A stretch of DNA of 33,611 nt, from NCBI GenBank assembly GCA_934157205.1, contig CAKPHJ010000016.1:1-33611 (forward strand). The letters are read 5' to 3'. The notes under the pieces are model-generated. The model was not told the origin of the DNA. It searched no databases and saw only the letters and a program-made list of their open reading frames with translations. The position numbers were made by a program, and so were the translations under genes. This DNA comes from an uncultured Clostridia bacterium. GTDB taxonomy: Bacteria; Bacillota; Clostridia; TANB77; CAG-508. Below, in pieces: positions 5,514-18,911 of the stretch. The number at the start of each line of letters is the position of its first letter. Position 1 is the stretch's first letter.

Positions 5514-8500
5514 ATGGTAGATAAAATGAAAAAAAATATAAAAACAATAATTTTTTTAATGATATTAATAATACTTACTTTAGGAGGATTTAATTACACA
5601 AAAGCATATGTTACAGGGTCTGAAGATGGCAATTATACCCAAGAAGAAATATATGTTGAAGATGTAGACTTTATTGAACCAGATTTCACATACAAATATA
5701 TAACTTCTGATATAGATCATGGAACTAAAACAGTAAAAATGACTTTTGATGTCACAGATAAATATTATGATATAGATCAACCATTATTAACATTAAATGA
5801 TATGACAATAATGATGAAAGTTTCAGATAGTAGATATGATAATTTATCTACTATTTCTCGGAGTGGGTAAAAGTTTAACAGCTCAAGACATAACAACAAC
5901 TATAAATGGAGTATCTGGAGTAATAATAGGAAAAAGATATACATTAACACTAACAAACCTAGAGCAACTAGAAAAAAGTGAAGAACAAAAAACTAAAGAT
6001 TATAGTGGTATTTTAACGATGGCAATAAAACAAGGAGTTGTGAAAGATATAACTGGAAATAAAAATGCTGGAACAACAATAACAGCTGGTGTTGATATAC
6101 CAGGAGGAACAGGAAATGGTGTAATTGTTGATGTTGTATCACCAGTATTTGAAAAAGTAGAAAATGGAATATCAAATACAAATGATGGATCTGTTAGTAT
6201 GAAAATTAAAGCTACAGATACATATTATGATAAAGACAGTATTTTAACAGCTCAAAACATTGAGGTATATATAAATGGAGATTTAGAAAGCAAAAATGTT
6301 TCAGTAGAAAAAGGTAATACATTAACAGAAACAAGAACAATAAATAATGCAACACAAACAGTTGTATATGGGCAAGAATATAATATAAAAGTATCTGGAT
6401 TAACTTTAGAAGATGTTTCACAAGTAAAAATAAAAATCAAAGAAAATGCTATCAAAGATTTAAATGACAATAAAAACATTGCGACTCAATTTATTTTAAT
6501 GAACTGTTTAAAAGCAACAAATACAGAAACAACAGAAAATAGTCCATTTTTAGGAAATACAAAAATAAAAAGAAAAGATATAGAAAGCATAACATTTGTA
6601 TCAAATACAAATGACAAAAATAATACTGCATGGGATGCTTCAGCATTAAATGATAAATCTATAATAGCATGGTATAAAGACAGTGATGGAAATGGAGCAT
6701 ATGAAGTATATATTGGAAGTAATGAAACAATAAATGCTAATACAAATTCTAGTTATTTATTTAGTTATGTTGGCTATGACACAAATGCAAGTAAAAATAA
6801 ACTAATAAATAATTTAAGTATTTTAAGAACAAACAATGTAACAAATATGGACAACATGTTTCAATTTTTAGGCTATAATGCCATGACTTCAATCGATTTG
6901 GAAAGTAATTTTGTTACAGATAAAGTAACAACAATGAAAGAAATGTTTAAAAATACAGGATACAATAATTTGACAAGTATTAATTTTGGCACAAATTTTA
7001 ATACAGCACAATGTACAAATATGGCTTCAATGTTTGAAGGATTTGGTTACAACAAATTATCAACATTAACAATTCCAAATACATTTGATACAAGTAAAGT
7101 AACAAAAATGCAATCTATGTTTAAAAATATGGGACATAATGCATTAAAAGGATTTGTACTTTCAGACAATTTTACTACTGCAAGTGTTCAAGAAATGCAA
7201 TCTATGTTTGAAGAATGTGGCTACAATGAATTAACTGCAATGAATTTGAAATCTAAATTTGATGTATCAAGTGTTACTGATATGCAAGCTATGTTTAAAA
7301 ACTTTGGATATATGAAGCTGCAATCATTAGATTTAGGTACAAAATTTAATACAAAATTGGCACAAAACATGAAAGAAATGTTTTATGGTTGTGGTTTTAC
7401 ATCAATGACTTCAATAAATTTAGCAGACAATTTTAATACACAAAATGTTACTAATATGGAATCAATGTTTGAAAATTGTGGGAATGCAAAACTTCCAACA
7501 CTAAAATTAGGAAAATTATTTTATACATCTAAAGTAACAAATATGAGTAAAATGTTTAAAAACTGCGGTACAACAAGCCTAACAGAATTAGATTTAGGGC
7601 CAGCCTTTACATATATAGCAGGAGTAAATACAGAATTTATTACTAATACTGGAAAAGATGGAAAAACAACAATTTATGTAGGCGAGTCAATATATTCAAC
7701 AATGTATAAACTAAAATTAAATACAAATTCAACTACAACAATTGATTTTACAAGAGGAAAAATAAATCCTAAATATACACCATATTTTGTTAAAGTTTCA
7801 AATGACATAAATGAAACAACAAAAGAAGTAAATATATTTATAAAAGCAACAAATACATATGAAAGCAAAATAACTAGTACAATACAAACAGATAATATAA
7901 AAACATATATAAATGGAACAGAAACAACAACAATATCTAAAAAAATAGAAAAAACAGAAGAAAATGCAACATCAATAACATACAAATTAACACTTTCAGA
8001 CTTTCAAGATGAAAGAATGAATAATGACCTATTTAAAGAGTGGAGTGGTAATATATCTATTTTAATTGACCCAAAAGTAATTTCAGACCAATATGGAAAC
8101 CAAAATATGAATAAAATAGATGATGAAAATGGAAATTGGACAGACCTAATTATAAAAGATACTGAAGTAGATAAAAATCAAAATAACTATATGTTTGCAG
8201 ATTTTATAAAACCAGAAATAACATACAAATATTCTGAAGAAACATCAAACGTAAACTATGAAGAAAAAATATTAACTGTTAAATTTGATGTAGCAGATAA
8301 ATATTTTAAAGAAAGCAATATTAACTTACAAAGCTTAAAATTTAATATTGGAGGAGAACTTTTTAATATAAATGTAGAACAAAATAGTTTAACAAGTGAA
8401 CCAATAGATGCAGAAGGAAATGTTTTAAGCCAAAGTGATATTCAAAGTGGAGCAAAGCAATATGGATTAAAATACACACTAGTTGTAAAAAATTTAGAAC

Positions 8501-11500
8501 AAGCAAAAACAGGAAAACTTGAAAAATATAATAATTATAGTGGTAGTGTTTCAATTTTAATTCCAGAAAAGTTAGTAAAAGACAAATCTGGAAATGCAAA
8601 TATACAAAAAACAATAACACTAGGTATAGATGAACCAACAGGAGATAATCAAAATGAGCAAATAGTCGATGTGGTAGACCCAACATGGAATTATGTAACA
8701 AGCTCAATAGACAGAAATAACGAAACAGTTACAATTACAGTTAATGGTACAGATAAATATTTTAAAAGTGGATCACTTAAAAAAAGTGATATTAAAGTTT
8801 ATCTTGACGATGACCAAACTACAGATTTATCTGCACAGCTTTTAACAAGTGTTAGTGAAGGTGTTAACCTAACAGAAAAAAGAAATAAAATAGATGTACA
8901 ATATGGTATACAATATCAAATTACTCTAGGAAACTTTAAAAATTTAAGTGGAAAAGTTACAATTGAAATAGCAAGTGGAAATTTATTAGATAATTATGGA
9001 AATACGAATAAAACAAGTACACAAATTGATGTAGGAAATGTAAATTGGGTTGAAACAGGAGACAATGCAATTTCACCTAAATACACAGCTTTTAGAAATA
9101 GCATTGTAGACTTTATAAAACCAAAAATTACATATAAATATGAAAAATTAGAAAATTCTTCAAATCCTAATATAAATTACCAAAATAAAACATTAACAGT
9201 TACATTTGACATAACAGATAAGCATTTCTTAGAAAGTACAATAAAAGCAAATGATATAACAGTTATGATAGATGGAAAAAATACAACTGGAAAAATAACA
9301 AAAAAATTAACATCAGTAAATTTGGAAGATGGAACAGGAACAAGAAATACATTAGTATTATCTAATATAGAACAAAAAGAATTAGGTGAAGAAGGCTATG
9401 TTGACTTCAGTGGAAAGGTACAATTGATTTTTAAAGAAGGAGTAGTAGCAGATACTTCTGGAAATAAAAATATAACAACAACAATTACATTAGATAATGA
9501 TGATGGTGATGACATAAATAATGGAGTAATAGTAGATGTTGTTGATCCAATATGGAGTAAAGGTGAAAGTACAATTTTCTATGAAGATAAATATGTAGAA
9601 ACAGAAATTATAGGAAGTGACCATTATTATAAATCAAATACTCTAACTACAGATAATATAACAGTTTACATTGACAAAAAAGATGGAAATGGACCAGTAG
9701 CAGTAAACGAAATAAAAAAAGAATTAACATTAATGGAAACACAATCTACATATGTTAAGTATAAATTAAAATTAACAAATTTCACAGATGAAAATCAAGG
9801 TATTCTAAGCATAAAAATCACACCAAATACACTATTAGATATGTATGGAAATCAAAATAAAGAAAATGAGTTTGTAATAAGAAATCCAAATGACGCAAAC
9901 GATGCTTTCCAAGAAGGTTTAGTAGACTTTATACCACCAGAATGGCATTATAATACAAGTTCAATAGACAGAAACAATAAAACAGTTACATTTAAATTTT
10001 ATGGTTTAGATAAAAACATAGACATAAACAGAACAGAATCTATTCCAGCAAATTTAAAACAACATATACACATTTTTGTAGATGATGTAGAAATTAATAC
10101 AATAAATAAAGAACTTTCATTAGAATCTACAGATGCAACAAGAATGTATTACAAATTAGTTTTAAGTAATTTTGAAAATTATAGTGGAAAGGTTAAAATA
10201 ACATTAGACACAAATACATTATACGATACAAGTGGTAACACAAATAAAGAAACAACACTTGATGTAGGAAACAGCGAATGGGTAGAAGAGGGAGACACAA
10301 ATAAAGAATATACAGCTTTTAAAAATAGTGTAGTAGACTTTATAAAACCTATAATTACATATGACTATCAAAATCATCCATCAATACAAAATACAGAAAA
10401 TAGAACATTAACAGTATATTTTGATGTAACTGATAAACAGTTCTTAAAATCTAATTTATCACAAAGTGATATACAACTTATTGTAGATGATAAAGAAATT
10501 AATACAGCACAAATAAGTTCTTTAACATCACAAACAATAACAAATGGAATGAGATACACTCTTGTTGTATCAAATTTTGAAGAGGAAACTGATGAAGTAG
10601 TAAATTATATTAATTATAGTGGAAAAGTTCAAGTAAAAATAAAAGAAAATGTAGTAAAAGATACATCAGGAAATGGAAATAATGAAAGAATAATTACATT
10701 AGACTATGATAATGGAGACGATGAAAAGAATTTTGAAATAGTAGATTTAGTAAGACCATATTTTCATATTGAAGATTTAAGTGCAGACTTTGTAAAAAAG
10801 ACAGCTACAATAAAATTAAGATCAACTGATAAATATTATGATTTTAACAGTAAACTAGAAAATTTAGACAATGTAGAAATTACAACAGAAAAACAAGATT
10901 TAAAAAATACATATAATGTAACAATGACCACAGCTAAAATAACATATGGTTATGAATATACAATAATTATAAATGGATATGCAGAAGAAGACGATGTAAC
11001 TGTTAAAATTCCAGCAGGAGTTGTTCACGACAAATATGGAAATTACAATAGAGAAATATCTATAACTAAAACAATAGATAACCAAAAGCCATTGTGGAAA
11101 TATAAGAGTATAGATGCATCACAGTTAGACTCAAATGGTAATATAAGTATAACAATTGCAGGACAAGATAGATATTTAAATACAGATAAAAGTAGTTTGA
11201 CAACAGATAAAATTAATATTTATCAAGGAAAAAATTTAATAACAGGAAAAGTAACAATGAGTTTAACAGGACCTGTAAATTCTGTAGAAGGCAAAAATAA
11301 ATTAATGCAATATACATTAACGATTTCTGGATTAAGTGGAATAAGTGATTATACAATTGTTATTGCAGAAAAAACATTAGTAGATAATAGTTTGAATTAT
11401 AGTAATACTGCTACATTTACATTTTCTAAATCTGCAATTGGATCAAAAACATTTTCAGAAGTTACATATTTTAAAAATTATACAGAATATACTAATGTAA

Positions 11501-14500
11501 ATGAATTATATACTGTTGATGAAACAGGAAGTAACGTAAATTCTAATACATATACTCCAAGTTCTTTGGCAGAAGTATGGAATGATGGAAAAAATAAGTT
11601 TTTCATAGAAAAATTTGATTATGATAATACAACACAAGAACAACAAGCTCAAGCTTTTAAAGCATGGGCAGAAGCAGATAGTGAAGGAAATATTATAGAA
11701 AATGCACGAGAATATAAATTATATGATGAAATTCCTGCAAGCACAAAATATTTAACAGCTACATGGCAAAATGCAAATGTCATTTTTGTTTCAAGTAGTG
11801 GCTCAAATTCAAATAATGGACTTTCACCAGGGACACCAGTAAAAGACATAGAAACAGCATTTTCAAAATTACCAGCTTCTAATGATACTTCAAAAAATAT
11901 AATTGTATTAATGACAGATATTACATGGAATTCCAATATAAAATCAACTAAAAATGCAACAATTACTAATGTGTATGCAGGAACAGATTATAGAAAAAAT
12001 GGAGCAAAACTTACAGTAGACGGAAATATTTATATGAACAGTAACATAGTATTTGATAATATTGAAATAGATTCAAAATCAAGTACAGTTTCACGTGATA
12101 AATATTTATATGAACAAACAGCTTCAAATATGTTAATTTGTAACTATTATGACTTAACAATAGGAAGAGGTGTTACAACAAGTAGTACATATACATTTGG
12201 CTCTATAGTTGGAGGATATTATGGAACTTTAGGCTCAACAAGTAGTCAAACAAGAAACTTAATTGTAGAAAGAGGAAAATACAATGCAATTATAACAGGA
12301 AGCTCTTTAAGTTCAAATAATGGTACTAAAATAAATTGTGCAGACACCGTACAAATAGGTTCTAAAAAAGATGGTTCAAGAGCACAAAACAATATGCTTA
12401 CAATTACAGGATATTTAGGAATAGCACAAAATGCAAACTATGAAAATGCATTTGATACAATAAATACTCAAATAAAAATGTATAGTGGAACATTCACAGG
12501 AGAAAATGGTTTCAATAAATCAAACGAAAATGCAGCTATATATATAAGAGATATAAATGGAAACATTACTAATTCAAGTGCAATATTTAAAATGTATGGA
12601 GGAGAAATTTCAGCAAATATATATGCTGGAAGTGTAAATAATTCAAATTCAGCACAAAACATACTTACAGAACTATATTTTTACGGAGGAAATGTAAAAA
12701 CAGGTGCAAATATTTATGGACAAGGTATAAAAAATAACTACAAAGGAAGTTCAAAAATAACATTATCTGGAACAGCAAATATACAAGGAAATGTATATGG
12801 TGGAGCAAATTCAAATAATGATACAATTTATGGAACAGCTATTACAAACATAAATGTTTCAAGTTCATCTTGTAAAATACAAGGAAACATTTTTGGAGGA
12901 AGTAGTTCAACAAACGGCACACAAATAGAATTACAAAAAGGTTATATAAATGGTGCAACAAATATTAATATTTCAGCAGGAACTATTACTGGAAAAATAT
13001 ATGGTGGTGGTGAAAATGCTGGAATTGGAACAATAAATAGTACATTAACAGAAGAACAATCAAATCCAGGTCAAACTAATATAAATATAACAGGTGGAAC
13101 AATAAATAATGAAATTTTTGGTGGCTCATATCAAAATTACATTGGAACAGCTACAAATATAACAATATCTGGTTCACCAATAATAAAATCTAACATATAT
13201 GGCGGAGGAGAACAAAAAACAAGTAATTCAATAGGAATTGGTTACTTGGATAATAGTTGGTATGTAAATTCAAACAAAAATACAAATAAAAATAGCAAAT
13301 TACAAGAATTATACAATACAACAAATATACAAATATTAGGCGGAACAATAGGAAATGCAAACACAAATGGAGTATATGGTACAAATAAACAAAGTAGTAA
13401 TACTCAAATGCAAAGTGATACAATACTCGAAAAAAGTAATATTATAATAGGAGATTCTGGAAAAACACCTAACATAAAAAGTAAAATATATGGAAGCGGA
13501 ATTTATGACCAAGTTCAAGAATCAAATATTACAATAATAAGCAGTAATACACAAAATAAAATTGATGTATATGGAGGATCAAATAATCCTAATACATTAA
13601 ATACTTCAAATATAAATTTAAATGGAGCAAATATAAATGCAATATATGGTGGTTCAAATACAAATGGAACACTTGAAAAATCTAATATTATAGTAAATTC
13701 GGGGACAGTAAGCAAAATATTTGGAGGAAGTTACAAAGCAGATGTAACAAATACAGAAATAACAATAAAACGGCGGAAATGTAACATCAATATATGGAGG
13801 CTCAGAAGCAAGTGGAAATGTAGAAAAATCAAAAATTTCGATGATAACAGGAACTGTAGAAGCTGTATATGGTGGAGGACTTACATCAAATGTTACAAAT
13901 TCAGAAATAGCAGTATCAGGAGGAACAACTTATAATGTATATGGAGGTTCTTACAATTCTGGAACTGTACAAAATGCAACAATATCAGTAACAGGTGGAG
14001 TTGTAAATGAAAATTTATACGGAGGAGGAAATTTTGCAAATACAAATACATCAAATGTTACAATAAATAGTGGAACAGTGGTCAATGTATATGGTGGAGG
14101 AAACAATGGAACAATAGAAAATGCAAAAGTTAATTTAAAAGGAGGAATCATTAATAATGTGTATGGTGGTTCAAATTCAGCTAATGCAACAAAAACAACA
14201 GTAAATGTACAAGGTGGAACTCCACAAAGTGTATATGGAGGTTGCAATATATCTGGAACATGTAATAATGCAAACATAGATATCACATCTGGTAATGTTA
14301 CAAGTGCAATATATGGTGGCAATAACGCTGGAGGATATACAAAAGAAGCAAATATAACAATAAATGGAGAAAATCTTGTATTAACAGGAAAAATATATGG
14401 TGGAGGAAACAAAGCTGAAATTGGAAAAGGGAGCCTAGACTCTAATAACAAATTAACAATAGAAGATAAAGGAAATGTAAATATTAGCATTATAAATGGA

Positions 14501-17470
14501 ACAATAAAAAATGATGTAAATGGAGGCTCAAAAGAATCTATTGTATATGGAGACACAAAAATAAATATAGGAAAAAATGAAAATACAACAAATGTCCAAT
14601 CTAAAATTGTTAAAATAAATGGAAATATATTTGGATGTGGTGACTCTAATTTATCAGATAATGCAAATGCAGGAAATAATTTTGATTACAATTATGTAAG
14701 TTCATATGGAAATGTAGATATAAAAATAGATGCAAATAACTATCAAACATTTAGCATAGATAAAAGCATATTTGGCTCAGGTAATGCTGCAAAAAATAGT
14801 GATGACTATAAATCTAATATTTACATAAATAATTTTGGAACAAATGAAAACATAAAGAAAATTGTGTCTGTACAAAGAGCAAATGGATTATATATTGGAA
14901 ATTCAAATATTGAATTTGCCGGAATATTAAATGCATGCAATTATTATAAAAAGGTAAGTTATGCATTAAATAGAATAGATAATCTTACAATATATGCAAA
15001 TACAAAATTGTATATGAAAAGAGGATATAATATAGTAAAAAGCTTTAACAGTTTAGTAGATTTAAATGGAGAAAAAGAAAACATAGAAATTTCAAAAGGC
15101 AAAGCTACAACAAATGGGGTAGATAATAGATTATATGTATTAGATGGTGTAAATTTAATTTTTGCAACACAAGAAGGAAAAATATATGATTCTACAACAT
15201 CAGACACATGGGGAACTGTTAATGGTATGACATTTTTTGGATTATATACATATAAAAATGGAATACTAACAAAAGACATATATGATGATAATTACCAAAT
15301 ACCATCAAATTGGCAAACAGCTTTTTATAGTTCATCTTATGTCGAAGCAAAAAACGGACAAAACCCTACAGAAGATGGATTTTATACGAATCAATTAGAA
15401 CAAAATGGATCTACAAAAAAAATAAGCCAAGAATATATACCTAATTTCTTACTTGGTGGTGGGTTATATTATGACTGGCTAATTGGTGAAAAAACTACAA
15501 CATATGACACAACATTAATGGCTTCAATTTACTCAAAAGAAACAATGTCATCAATAGAATTAACAGAACAATATAATCCAGGAACATTATATTCTATAGC
15601 AGGAGTAGATGTTAGTAGATTGAAAGAAGGAACAAATTTAATAAATTCAGAAAATATACCAGATATTGCTGATGAAGTAAAAAATGAAGATGGAACAATA
15701 ACAAATAATGCGAATACAACATTTGGTTTAACCATACAAACAGCAGATAGTGGTTGGACAAAAAGCGAAAAGACGAACTTATATACAGCTGAAAATGGAA
15801 GTATGACTGGAAGCGTGCAATATACAAGTGATCAATCAGGAGAAGTTCCTGTATTAAATATAAAAATGAAAAATTCAACGAACATTACATTAAACCAAGA
15901 TTTGGGTACTGTCAGAGTTACTGTAATTGGAAAAAATATGGAAAGCGGCGAAGAAGATACATCAAGAGGAACATTTATTATGATATTAAATATAAACTTA
16001 TCTACATTATTTAATGAAGATGAATTCAAATATATGCCATCATTTACAGATAAAAACCAAACAAAACTTACATATACAAATGATAGTACTATAGATTTAA
16101 CATATAAGCTATATAAAAGAGCATCATCTACAGTGTATGAAGATGGAGATTATAGGGATATTTCATCAACATTGCAATTACCAGTAGGAACTAAAATAAC
16201 GATGATAGATTGTGGACTTAACAATCAACAAGATACTTACTATTATTATGAAATTACAAGTAGTAATGGATATGCATATACAACAAAATACACATATGAA
16301 GATGGAACAGAAGAAACAAGATATATATATAAATTTAATAATTTTGTTTCAATGGGAAATTCAGATGGCAAAAATAAATTTACAGATGATAACACAAGAT
16401 ATTATAAAAGTGATACAGGATATGCGTATGAAAAATTCATAATTCAAGTAGATCTATCTAATACAACAATTAGTAGTAACCAAATAAATCAGCACATATA
16501 TATGGAACTTAGAAATAAACAAAATGAAGTAAAATACGATCAAATAGACGAAGAAATAACATTTGATTTATTAAAAAATAAAAATGCTATAATGACAGAA
16601 GAAATTTCTAATGCTGGACAAGAATATATGCTTTTAAATACATTAGAAATTCCATTTGTACTTCAGACAAGTTTAAATGAGCAATACTTAAGTGATGGAA
16701 CAAATATTATAGATTCTAAATATTATTCAAGAAATTTAGGTATGGCTATAGAAATAGTAAATGCTGAAAGTGGAAAAAGACTGAAAATGCCACAATTAAG
16801 TACATTTAATTTAATAGTAACAGATAGAGATGGGGAAAAAATATATACACCAGACGCAAAGGGAGTTATTAGGTTAAGCTTATCAGATGTTTATGCTACA
16901 ATAGAAAAGAATATGAAACTACAATTACAACAAAATTATGCAGACACAGGCAAATATAAGGTTAAAATATATGTATTTGCATCAGATGATGGATTATATT
17001 ATGGAGCAGTTGATAAATTGGAAAAGGAATTTAATATTAACATATTTTCTAGTAGTTTTGGATTTAAAGTAGATATTGACAATTCAAACAGAACATTTTA
17101 TTCTAAAACAAGTGAAGATTTATTAGGAAATAAAAAATTAACATGTAAATTATTAACAGAAAGCAAAATAGAAAATGGAAGTATAAAAGTAGTACTATAT
17201 AAAAGAAATGCAACATATACAGGTGATATATATAATGACGTTTCATATACAGAAGTTGATTTTGCTAAATATTTTAGAAATGAATTAAATCAATATGCAA
17301 AAGATGAATATATAATTTCAGATAGTGTTACTCAAAATCAAACAATCAATTTCGAAGGAAGCTTAAAAAGTGGAATTAGTACAGGAGAATATAAACTTGA
17401 ATTTAAGTTATATTCAGGGAATATATGTGTACAAAGAGTTGAAAAGACATTTATTGTAATTAGCTCTTAA
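5514..17470 (+). CDS. Giant modular surface adhesin, about 3,984 residues, read through two CGG +1 frame breaks
   Basis: Three frames join into one protein: 5514-5858, 5860-13770 and 13772-17470. It has an N-terminal signal/membrane segment (residues about 5-28, ending TKAYV). About eleven Ig-like modules of 110-150 residues follow (about 55-2000), with recurrent motifs VDFIKPxITYKY, FDVTDKYF, YSGKVxI, VKDxSGNxN and VDVVDPxW. A BspA-like DUF285 leucine-rich-repeat block (about 435-710; NMxxMFxxxGYxxLTSIDL) is inserted between modules. A beta-helix domain begins near VSSSGSNSNNGLSPGTPV (about 2090) and runs to about 3150 with repeats of the form (I/V)YGGSxxxGTxxNxxIxVxGG. The last 700 residues are beta-rich. 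No LPXTG or C-terminal anchor is seen. ATG 5514 has AAGGA 7 bases upstream. Frame breaks occur only at the in-frame CGG codons 5859 and 13771; each is bridged by skipping C. Likely role: cell-surface adhesion or matrix binding. Confidence 0.8.
5859..5861 (+). other. In-frame CGG at +1 frame break, site 2
   Basis: Frame 0 reads ATT TCT CGG AGT GGG TAA and stops. Skipping the C gives ATT TCT GGA GTG GGT AAA AGT TTA, which continues the first Ig-like module (KSLTAQDITTT). Without it, only the first 118 residues of the adhesin would be made. Confidence 0.75.
13771..13776 (+). other. Tandem in-frame CGG CGG at +1 frame break, site 3
   Basis: Frame 0 reads ACA ATA AAA CGG CGG AAA TGT. Skipping the first C gives ATA AAA GGC GGA AAT GTA ACA TCA ATA TAT GGA GGC. 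That is the exact IxxGGxVxxIYGG repeat pattern of the beta-helix. Uncorrected, the protein would run 54 codons of unrelated sequence and stop at 13935. Confidence 0.8.
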
Positions 17471-17507
17471 ATTAGCATTATAAAAATAGAAAGGCATGGT
17501 AAAAATA

Positions 17508-18347
17508 ATGAAGGAAAGAAAAGTTATAAAAATAAGGATAATTGTTTTAATACCAATACTTATAGGGATTATTATGGCTACCAATGTAATGGGAAGATTT
17601 GTATACAACAATGTAAAAGACTTATATTTTGTATCTAAAAAATTTTACTTTAGAAGTGATGTCTTAGATACGGGAAATCCTACATTTACATATTCAAATT
17701 GGGGTGGTGTAGAAACATATCCAATAAACTTTAATTTGTATAGCTATCAAAATGAGAGCTTAAAGCTAAATTATGACCTAAATTATACTTTATCATGCAC
17801 TTCTAATTCTAATAAAGTAAGATGTGCAATTAATTCAGAAAATGGAGGAACAAGTTTAAGTGGAACAATTCTTTCTACATCAAACATAGCAGCAATATCT
17901 ATCTATGTAATACCATTAGAAGCAATAACATCATCAGATGATATTCAAGTTACAATAACTGCAAAAGCAATTGGAGAATATGAAAAAACAATATCAGCAA
18001 CTATAAAATTGAAAATCAGTTCAAAATTATCTACATTTTATATAAAAGATTCTATTGGAAGTGATTATGCTGTTACAACTATAACCAATAATAATGAGCA
18101 AGATACGAATGTTGTTTTAGAATTTGACCCTAAAGTTGTTAGAATGGACATGGCAGATGAAGCTTATATTGACAAAATAAGTATTGAGACAGAGAAAATA
18201 GATGGAACAGATTTTGTAAAAAAAATTAAATTTAAAATGCCTAAAGAATCTACATATGATATAAAATTTTATAAATTAGATTCATCTCAAAATTATACGT
18301 ATCCAAGAGGAAATAATATAAGTATAATAAAAAATTCATACGAATAG
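17508..18347 (+). CDS. Signal-anchored secreted protein of unknown function
   Basis: About 279 residues from ATG 17508. An in-frame ATG at 17496 lies only 1 base after the AAGG ribosome site, so the later start is preferred; neither spacing is ideal. The N-terminus is MKERKVIKIRIIVLIPILIGIIMATNV, a signal or membrane anchor. The rest is beta-rich, with two Cys residues in a short loop (LSCTSNSNKVRCAIN). It follows the adhesin by 37 bases with no terminator between, so it is probably co-transcribed and may be a partner or assembly factor. I do not recognise the family. All CGG triplets here are out of frame. Confidence 0.75.
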   Translation: MKERKVIKIRIIVLIPILIGIIMATNVMGRFVYNNVKDLYFVSKKFYFRSDVLDTGNPTFTYSNWGGVETYPINFNLYSYQNESLKLNYDLNYTLSCTSNSNKVRCAINSENGGTSLSGTILSTSNIAAISIYVIPLEAITSSDDIQVTITAKAIGEYEKTISATIKLKISSKLSTFYIKDSIGSDYAVTTITNNNEQDTNVVLEFDPKVVRMDMADEAYIDKISIETEKIDGTDFVKKIKFKMPKESTYDIKFYKLDSSQNYTYPRGNNISIIKNSYE

Positions 18348-18357
18348 ATAATAGGTG

Positions 18358-18386
18358 TAGACTACAAAAAAATGTTATGCTATAAT
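18358..18386 (+). promoter_or_regulatory. Promoter for the 18424 gene cluster
   Basis: TAGACT (18358-18363), 17 bases, then a perfect TATAAT (18381-18386). It lies after the stop of the preceding gene and 38 bases before the next start. It should drive the operon of signal peptidases and TasA-like proteins. Confidence 0.6.
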
Positions 18387-18423
18387 AGTTTTGAAAAATA
18401 AAAAAGAAAGGGATGATAATATA

Positions 18424-18876
18424 ATGAAAGAAAACAACAAAAAAAATACAGTCAAAAAAACAAAAAAAAATAAACTGATTTTCATAATTATATTAATTAT
18501 TTTAATAATTGTTGGAATTTTTATTTTTATAAATAAAAACAAAGATAAGCATTCAGAAATGAATGAAGAAAAACAAACAACACAATATGAACTTCCAGAT
18601 ACATCATATAGAGACATGGAAGTAAAAGATATTACAATGGAATATCTAGAAGAAAATGCACAAACTATGGTTACAATGTTAATTGTAAATAATACTCAAA
18701 ATAGTATAGAAGATCAAAGCTTAAATGCATATTTAATAAATGAAAATGGAGATATAATTGGACAAACTGAAACATATATTGCATCAATTGAACCAAATGG
18801 AGAGTATAGTATTAGTGTTATTTTAAAAGGTGATTTAACATCAACAACACAAATAAAACTAGAAGACATAAAATAA
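18424..18876 (+). CDS. Membrane-anchored FxLYD-like extracytoplasmic domain protein
   Basis: 150 residues from ATG 18424 (AGAAAGGG 11 bases upstream; a TTG at 18391 would be just at the transcription start and is rejected). A lysine-rich cytoplasmic tail (1-17) is followed by one strong transmembrane helix (about 18-37). A beta-sandwich-like domain then runs from residue 55 to the end, with the pattern VTMLIVNNTQNSI...LNAYLINENGDIIG...IEPNGEYSISV. This looks like the FxLYD/DUF3426-type fold common in Gram-positive lipoproteins and membrane proteins. The function is unknown. It is the first gene of the SipW/TasA cluster, suggesting a role at the outer face of the membrane. Confidence 0.7.
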   Translation: MKENNKKNTVKKTKKNKLIFIIILIILIIVGIFIFINKNKDKHSEMNEEKQTTQYELPDTSYRDMEVKDITMEYLEENAQTMVTMLIVNNTQNSIEDQSLNAYLINENGDIIGQTETYIASIEPNGEYSISVILKGDLTSTTQIKLEDIK

Positions 18877-18911
18877 AAATATATAAATTTTGGAAGGAAA
18901 TGTGAATAAAA

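Noticed and set aside
6820..7640. Regular repeats in the adhesin as a possible CRISPR array or tandem DNA repeat
   Set aside because: The repetition is at protein level (DUF285 leucine-rich repeats). The DNA copies are diverged and in frame, with no identical repeats separated by unique spacers.
1553..13770. Explaining the frame breaks as ordinary homopolymer slips (CCC at 1553-1555, GGG at 5865-5867, AAAA at 13767-13770)
   Set aside because: Each run could also restore frame by losing one base, and this cannot be excluded from sequence alone. It uses a different base at each site and leaves site 4 without a real homopolymer. The in-frame CGG explains all four sites in the same way, so I kept the homopolymer reading only as the alternative.
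13951..14556. Open frame of 201 codons on the minus strand inside the adhesin
   Set aside because: It is the antisense shadow of the GG-turn beta-helix repeats. It has a Pro-rich repetitive translation, no ribosome site and a real coding frame opposite. Other long antisense frames in the adhesin were rejected for the same reason.
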